Positions 60,082 through 64,000 of a stretch of DNA of 64,000 nucleotides are shown here, piece after piece. A program made the position numbers and the translations under genes. The stretch comes from Gallibacter sp963558965 (lineage in GTDB: Bacteria > Bacillota > Clostridia > Peptostreptococcales > Anaerovoracaceae), in assembly GCA_963558965.1 (NCBI GenBank), contig CAUWIT010000012.1, forward strand, positions 1 through 64,000, in the 5' to 3' direction. Below the pieces are notes generated by a model. That model made no database searches, was not told the DNA's origin, and saw only the letters and a program-made list of their open reading frames with translations. Every line of letters begins with the position of its first letter. Position 1 is the stretch's first letter.

Positions 60082-61425
60082 ATGACTAATGATTCGTTGA
60101 TGTTTGAAAAACTCCATCCTACAAAACTGTTTTTCAGGTGCGCTATTCTTGCCATGTTAAGTATGGTATTTAGCGCTTTGTATGTAATAATCGATGGAAT
60201 ATTTGTAGGAAGATTTATAGGAGAAAACGCCCTAGCGGCAATAAATTTGGCTATGCCCCTTGTAAATATTTCCTTTGCAGTTTCCGATATGGTAGCGGTA
60301 GGCTCATCGGTAAAAATTGTAATATTTTTGGGAGAAAAAAACAGAGATATGGCTAACAAAGTGTTTAGTTCTTCAGTGAAAATAATATTTGCAATATCCA
60401 TCGTTACAGGGATAATATTTTTAACTTTTACAAAGCCGATTTTTATGATGATGGGCGCCAGCGGTGAGGCATTGGATTATGCCTACAAATATCTTTGCAC
60501 TTACGCATTATTTGCTCCAGTAACCATGATATTTTTTGCTGTAGACAATTATTTGCGTATTTGCAACAGACAAAAGTACAGTATGATTTTAAATATTTCA
60601 ACGGCATTGTTAAATATATTTTTAGATTATTTGCTAATTGTAGTATTTGATTACAAGGTACTTGGTGCAGCGCTAGCAAGTTGTGTAAGCATAGGCATCG
60701 GTAGCATCTTAGTCATCATGCCATTCCTAAGAAAAAAATTGGAACTGAGGTTAGTTCGTGGGTTTATACCTCTAAAGCAGTTTTTCCATATGTTGGCTAA
60801 CGGGGCATCGGAATTTTTCAGCAACATATCAGGCTCCATAATGGCGTTTATTTTAAATATAGTTTTGATGGATATTGGCGGGACTACGGCGGTTGCGGCC
60901 ATGTCTATAATACTGTATGTGGGGAGCATTATGACCATGCTGATCTTTGGAATGACTGATTCTATGCAGCCGTCAATAAGTTATTGCTATGGTGCTGATC
61001 TTAAGAAAAGGTTGGTTGAATTAGAGAAGCGGGTGCTTTTCTTTGGGGCGATTTTATCAGGAATGGCATTTTTGTTTTTGCGTTATTGCGGGCAAGTTAT
61101 AGTGCCGTTTTTTGTCAAACCTGGAGATGTGGAATTGCTTGAATTAAGTATACATGCCATGAGATTGTATGCGTTTTCCTACTTAGTTAGCTGGATTTAC
61201 TTGTGCTTATCAAGCTACTTGACTGCAATGGGCAAAGCGGCAATGTCCTTTGTTACTTCTATCAGTGGGACTTTAGTATTTCCGCTTATATGGCTGGCGG
61301 CGCTTGTACCGTTTATGGGAATTGACGGAGTGTGCTTGATGCCATTTTTCTCTGGTGTTTTAAGTAGTTTACTTGCAATTGGACTTGTCGTAAAAAATAG
61401 CAAAAGACAAAGGATTAGAGAATGA
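60082..61425 (+). CDS. MATE-family efflux transporter
   Basis: A 447-aa membrane protein with 12 helices in two bundles. The start IDGIFVGRFIGENALAAINLAMPLVNISFAVSDMVAVGSSVKI and the second-half IGGTTAVAAMSIILYVGSIMTMLIFGMTDSMQPSISYCYGA are typical MATE segments. It exports cationic drugs or metabolites in exchange for sodium or protons. Confidence 0.92.
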   Translation: MTNDSLMFEKLHPTKLFFRCAILAMLSMVFSALYVIIDGIFVGRFIGENALAAINLAMPLVNISFAVSDMVAVGSSVKIVIFLGEKNRDMANKVFSSSVKIIFAISIVTGIIFLTFTKPIFMMMGASGEALDYAYKYLCTYALFAPVTMIFFAVDNYLRICNRQKYSMILNISTALLNIFLDYLLIVVFDYKVLGAALASCVSIGIGSILVIMPFLRKKLELRLVRGFIPLKQFFHMLANGASEFFSNISGSIMAFILNIVLMDIGGTTAVAAMSIILYVGSIMTMLIFGMTDSMQPSISYCYGADLKKRLVELEKRVLFFGAILSGMAFLFLRYCGQVIVPFFVKPGDVELLELSIHAMRLYAFSYLVSWIYLCLSSYLTAMGKAAMSFVTSISGTLVFPLIWLAALVPFMGIDGVCLMPFFSGVLSSLLAIGLVVKNSKRQRIRE

Positions 61426-61436
61426 TAAATGTGGGA

Positions 61437-61493
61437 TATATCGGCAATATAATTATTAAACAATGAATAAGTTTAATTATGTTTTTGCCGATA
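61437..61493 (+). promoter_or_regulatory. Long inverted repeat between MATE and Fic genes
   Basis: TATCGGCAA (about 61438) is mirrored by TTGCCGATA (about 61485-61493), and inside TAATTATTAAAC is mirrored by GTTTAATTA. No T-run follows. A TATACT -10-like sequence comes just after it (about 61499). It may be an operator for the Fic gene or a weak terminator. Confidence 0.45.
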
Positions 61494-61547
61494 ATATGAT
61501 ATACTAAATATAAAATCAGTGCTTTAATTTTTAAAGGAGGAAAGTGG

Positions 61548-62441
61548 ATGAAGTATCTTTCGGTTAAGGAAATAGCGGAAAAATGGAATATTTCAGAACG
61601 TAGCGTTAGAAATTATTGTGCTAGTGGTAGAGTGATGGATGCATTTATTGTTGGTAATAGTTGGAAAATTCCTGAAGATGCAAAAAAACCAGAGCGTTTA
61701 AATAAAAAGAAAGAGAAAGCTGTTACTCTGCTTGATATTTTAAATGAGGAAAAATCAAGTAAATATTCTGGTGGTATCTACCATAAGACGCAGATTGATT
61801 TAACATATAATTCCAATCACATTGAGGGTAGTCGATTGACACAAGATCAAACTAGATATATCTTTGAAACCAATACCATTGGTGTAGAAAATGAAGTGCT
61901 AAATGTGGACGATGTTATTGAAACAGTAAATCATTTTAGGTGTATTGATATGATTATCTCTGATGCAAAGGTGAGTCTTACAGAAAAGTTTATCAAAAAA
62001 CTTCACTTTACTTTAAAAAACGGTACAAGTGATTCTAGAAAAGATTGGTTTTCTGTAGGTGATTATAAAAAAATGCCAAATGAAGTAGGTGGTATGGATA
62101 CAGCTTTGCCAGAAGAAGTTGCTACTAAGATGAAATCGCTACTGGCGAAATATAATGCAAAAAAAGAAAAAACTTTTGAAGATATATTGGAGTTTCATGT
62201 GAAATTTGAGCGTATTCATCCATTTCAGGATGGGAATGGCCGTGTTGGCAGGCTGATTATGTTTAAGGAATGTCTGAAATATAATATTGTTCCGTTTATT
62301 ATTGAGGATAATTTAAAAATGTTTTATTATCGAGGATTAAAAGAATGGGATAATGAAAAAGGTTATTTGACAGATACTTGTTTAACAGCACAGGACAAGT
62401 ACAAAGCGTACTTGGATTATTTTAGGATTGAATATAATTAA
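61548..62441 (+). CDS. Fic-family protein with N-terminal HTH
   Basis: A 297-aa protein. Residues 1-45 form a MerR/excisionase-like HTH (YLSVKEIAEKWNISERSVRNYCASGRV…GNSWKIPEDA). The Fic domain has the active motif HPFQDGNGRVGR (224-235), complete for AMP transfer, and an N-terminal inhibitory motif SNHIEG (89-94, SxxxE(G)) that keeps such enzymes inactive until relieved. Targets unknown. Fused HTH suggests DNA-linked control of itself. AAAGGAGGAAAG precedes ATG. Confidence 0.9.
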   Translation: MKYLSVKEIAEKWNISERSVRNYCASGRVMDAFIVGNSWKIPEDAKKPERLNKKKEKAVTLLDILNEEKSSKYSGGIYHKTQIDLTYNSNHIEGSRLTQDQTRYIFETNTIGVENEVLNVDDVIETVNHFRCIDMIISDAKVSLTEKFIKKLHFTLKNGTSDSRKDWFSVGDYKKMPNEVGGMDTALPEEVATKMKSLLAKYNAKKEKTFEDILEFHVKFERIHPFQDGNGRVGRLIMFKECLKYNIVPFIIEDNLKMFYYRGLKEWDNEKGYLTDTCLTAQDKYKAYLDYFRIEYN

Positions 62442-62475
62442 TAAAATTGCAGATCATATTTGTGATATTGCTGTG

Positions 62476-62768
62476 TTGATTTTTTTGCATTATTGAGTAT
62501 AATAAAAGTAGGAACAGAAATGTCCTCGATGTAGAGCATCGTTAAAAGTTGAGCTGTAGATGGAGCAGGGTAAATATCCATTTCGTTAGATGTTTTAACT
62601 GGACATCGAGCTTGGCAACTTAGATAAAGTTGTAGTCCACGTGGGGGACTTAATGATTTCCACGTCGTTGATAGTATCTTAAATGGGTACTGAGGCTGGC
62701 AACCAGCATAAAACTCTGTTACAAAAGTAATTCTCAGAAGAGTGTGGTTAAATGCCACACTTTTCTTT
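62476..62768 (+). ncRNA. Structured non-coding RNA gene, about 260 nt
   Basis: A promoter (TTGATT 62476-62481, TATAAT 62498-62503, spacing 16) predicts a start near 62510, and a terminator (GTGTGG/CCACAC, about 62740-62761, then TTTTCTTTG) its end. In between, paired elements are clear: CTCGATGT (62525-62532) with ACATCGAG (62603-62610); GTTAAAA (62541-62547) with TTTTAAC (62593-62599); AGATGGA with TCCATTT inside that; AGTCC (62634-62638) with GGACT (62646-62650); CTGAG (about 62690) with CTCAG (about 62733), enclosing the hairpins GCTGG-CAA-CCAGC and GTTAC-AAAA-GTAAT. No coding frame with a start fits. I do not recognise the RNA family. Confidence 0.65.
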
Positions 62769-62783
62769 GTGTATGAGGTATAA

Positions 62784-63304
62784 ATGGCAACAAAGATAGA
62801 CAAGAAAAATGTAATAAGACAGGGCATTATAGATGCGGCAATTGTATATAGTCAGAATTTGGCGGGTAAAACGTTTCTGTATGTATAAAGGCCATTCTTA
62901 CAAATAACCAGTTTTATTTTGACGCAAGACATATATATGCAAATGCCAAAAAGAAACTTCCATGTTTGAAGCGATTACCAGAATTAACAAACAAGATGGT
63001 TTGTGTTCTTAAGGAAATGCAGACTATGACAATTACATATAAACTTAGTTTGACAAATTTAGAATTCACATTGGGACTGACGAAAAACACATATAATACT
63101 GGAAATAAAATTAATGATTTTTTCTTACCAATGTCTTTACGAGTGAAGGATTCATCTGTTGAGAAAAGTAAAGATGGAGAAATTGTAGATTTTATTTTTT
63201 CAAAGGATGCCAGTATAGCAAAATATGATACTTTATTGGTTGAAGATAAAAATAAGAAAATTCCAGAGTGCATAAAGCATTTAATTAGTAATAGTTTTTA
63301 TTGA
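62784..63304 (+). pseudogene. PBECR4-type nuclease-fold gene with internal deletion
   Basis: ATG 62784 (behind GAGGTAT) begins MATKIDKKNVIRQGIIDAAI and reaches …NLAGKTFLYV, then a stop; directly after, in another frame, the sequence continues KAILTNNQFYFDARHIYANAKKKLPCLKRL and on to ISNSFY at 63304. I recall full-length proteins of this family (PBECR4, a barnase/EndoU/colicin/RelE-like nuclease fold found in phage and mobile-element proteins) as having some 40-50 residues between these parts. The junction is near 62887. A fragment from ATG 62966 could still be translated. The structured RNA gene lies immediately upstream. Confidence 0.7.
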
Positions 63305-63366
63305 AAGCAATTTTCACAAAGGCTTAAAAGCTTGAAATAAAAAACAAAACGAGAGGTTATGAAACA

Positions 63367-63500
63367 ATGATAAAAGTACTATTCATCTGCCACGGCACTC
63401 TTTGAAGAACTCCTTAAAAAGTCAGTAAAATCAACGGTTGGAAGGTATTTGTGGGGAAGAAATAACCCAAAAATAACCCACTATTTTTTGTAAGTAGTAT
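63367..63500 (+). pseudogene. Low-molecular-weight tyrosine phosphatase stub
   Basis: ATG 63367 behind GAGAGG encodes MIKVLFICHGTL and stops at 63405. MIKVLFICHG is the start of low-molecular-weight protein tyrosine phosphatases, where NICRS should follow the CHG; the remaining 140 residues are missing. An alternative frame through 63500 (…FEELLKKSV…NPKITHYFL) contains AAATAACCCAAAAATAACCC direct repeats. This may mark an insertion/excision scar. Confidence 0.55.
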
Positions 63501-63543
63501 AAAGTAAAGAATTATGATTGGGAACGTGACATGATTATGGAAA

Positions 63544-63583
63544 GCTATGAGATTTTTATTAACTAAGTCTCATGGCTTTTTTT
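63544..63583 (+). terminator. Rho-independent terminator
   Basis: GCTATGAGA (63544-63552) pairs with TCTCATGGC (63568-63576; one G-T), followed by seven T. Confidence 0.8.
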
Positions 63584-63761
63584 ATGACAATGTAAACAAG
63601 AATAAATGTTATTTGATGTTGTATTATAAAATGATAAGGAGAAAAATGGGTTTCTGATAGAATTAGAGAAAATCTAATGATATAGTGAGAAAACGCTTGT
63701 TTGGGTTTATGTGATATGATATGATGTAAATCACGGAAACTATAAGCATGGAGGATAAATA
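63584..63761. other. Leader of the final Xre gene
   Basis: No gene is seen. A TTGTTT (about 63697) and TATGAT (about 63716) may be a promoter; GGAGG lies at 63750-63754, seven bases before the ATG at 63762. Confidence 0.35.
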
Positions 63762-64000
63762 ATGGCAATTTGTTATGATAAACTATGGAAATTACTGATA
63801 GATAAAAAAATGAACCGTACAGAACTAAAAGAAGCATCAGGAATTAGTTTTAATGTCTTGGCTCGATTAGGGAAAAATGAACCTGTTTCATTTGAATCAA
63901 TAGAAAAAATATGCTTCACACTGGATTGCAATATAGAAGATGTTGTAGAGATACAAAAAGAAGAAATAGTGCCAACCGATGATAATTCATTTTCTACGAT
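63762..64000 (+). CDS. Xre-family HTH regulator, partial (runs off window)
   Basis: The first 79 codons of a small Cro/C1-type regulator: MAICYDKLWKLLIDKKMNRTELKEASGISFNVLARLGKNEPVSFESIEKICFTLDCNIEDVVEI covers a complete HTH_26-like fold. Proteins with this start (AICYDKLWKLLIDKKM) are common in mobile elements of Firmicutes and I remember them next to DNA methyltransferase genes, so a restriction-modification locus may follow outside the window. GGAGG precedes ATG 63762. Confidence 0.85.
   Translation, partial: MAICYDKLWKLLIDKKMNRTELKEASGISFNVLARLGKNEPVSFESIEKICFTLDCNIEDVVEIQKEEIVPTDDNSFST

Noticed and set aside
62510..62760. Group I intron as explanation of the structured RNA
   Set aside because: A GTAGTCC segment resembles a conserved intron element, but the matching P3/P7 strands and split exon are not found, and a promoter and terminator flank it.
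62438..62827. 129-codon minus-strand frame over the structured RNA
   Set aside because: No plausible start signal; its content is explained by antisense of the RNA gene with promoter, stems and terminator on the plus strand.

Overview
The window is AT-rich DNA from a low-GC Gram-positive obligate anaerobe. Gene content points to an amino-acid-fermenting member of the Clostridia: a single-chain pyruvate:ferredoxin oxidoreductase, a four-subunit 2-oxoacid:ferredoxin oxidoreductase with an adjacent aminotransferase, a CoA-transferase next to a BrnQ carrier, a PotA-PotB-PotCD polyamine importer and thiamine salvage genes. A Family XIII / Peptostreptococcales-like origin fits but cannot be proved from sequence alone. 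No rRNA, tRNA, CRISPR array or intact transposase was seen.

Region by region. 1-9.5 kb is accessory and decaying: a RelB-type antitoxin whose toxin is reduced to a stub, a leucine-rich-repeat surface protein that has lost its 5' end, two poorly characterised genes, a YoaP-like acetyltransferase, a patatin gene with its catalytic segment deleted, and a methyltransferase followed by a PLD/DEAD helicase gene broken by two in-frame stops. 9.5-19.6 kb holds housekeeping genes (YkvA-like, PPC-domain protein, NagB, a secreted transglutaminase-like protein, flavin reductase, exonuclease, macro-domain protein, ABC-F) around a 600-base intergenic stretch (14.7-15.3 kb) with three tandem promoter-to-terminator units that look like related small RNAs. 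19.6-23.1 kb is a minus-strand block with a radical SAM protein and two TetR regulators. 23.3-31 kb has a YitT protein, PAP2 phosphatase, nitroreductase, esterase lipoprotein and the polyamine ABC operon. 31-36 kb has two large ATPase-permease fusion transporters behind an operator-controlled promoter. 36-41.3 kb has a stand-alone TrpB and thiM-thiE-HAD-thiD plus a cation transporter. 41.4-56.8 kb is the energy-metabolism core: SstT, NifJ, CoA-transferase, BrnQ, an NlpC/P60 wall enzyme, an Xre regulator, and a Vor/Kor operon ending in an aminotransferase. 56.9-61.4 kb has a GntR-ABC operon, DUF4234, YfcE and MATE genes. 61.5-64 kb becomes accessory again: a Fic protein, a strongly structured RNA gene, a deleted PBECR4-type nuclease gene, a stub of a low-molecular-weight phosphatase, and an Xre regulator running off the window.

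How it works together: BrnQ and SstT import amino acids; the aminotransferase can make 2-oxoacids, the Vor/Kor complex can oxidise these to acyl-CoA with reduction of ferredoxin, NifJ does the same for pyruvate, and the CoA-transferase can release the acid while conserving the CoA bond. The most unusual items are the three tandem sRNA-like units, the roughly 260-nt structured RNA placed just upstream of a nuclease-fold gene, and a PotA ATPase carrying two inserted surface-protein-like repeats.
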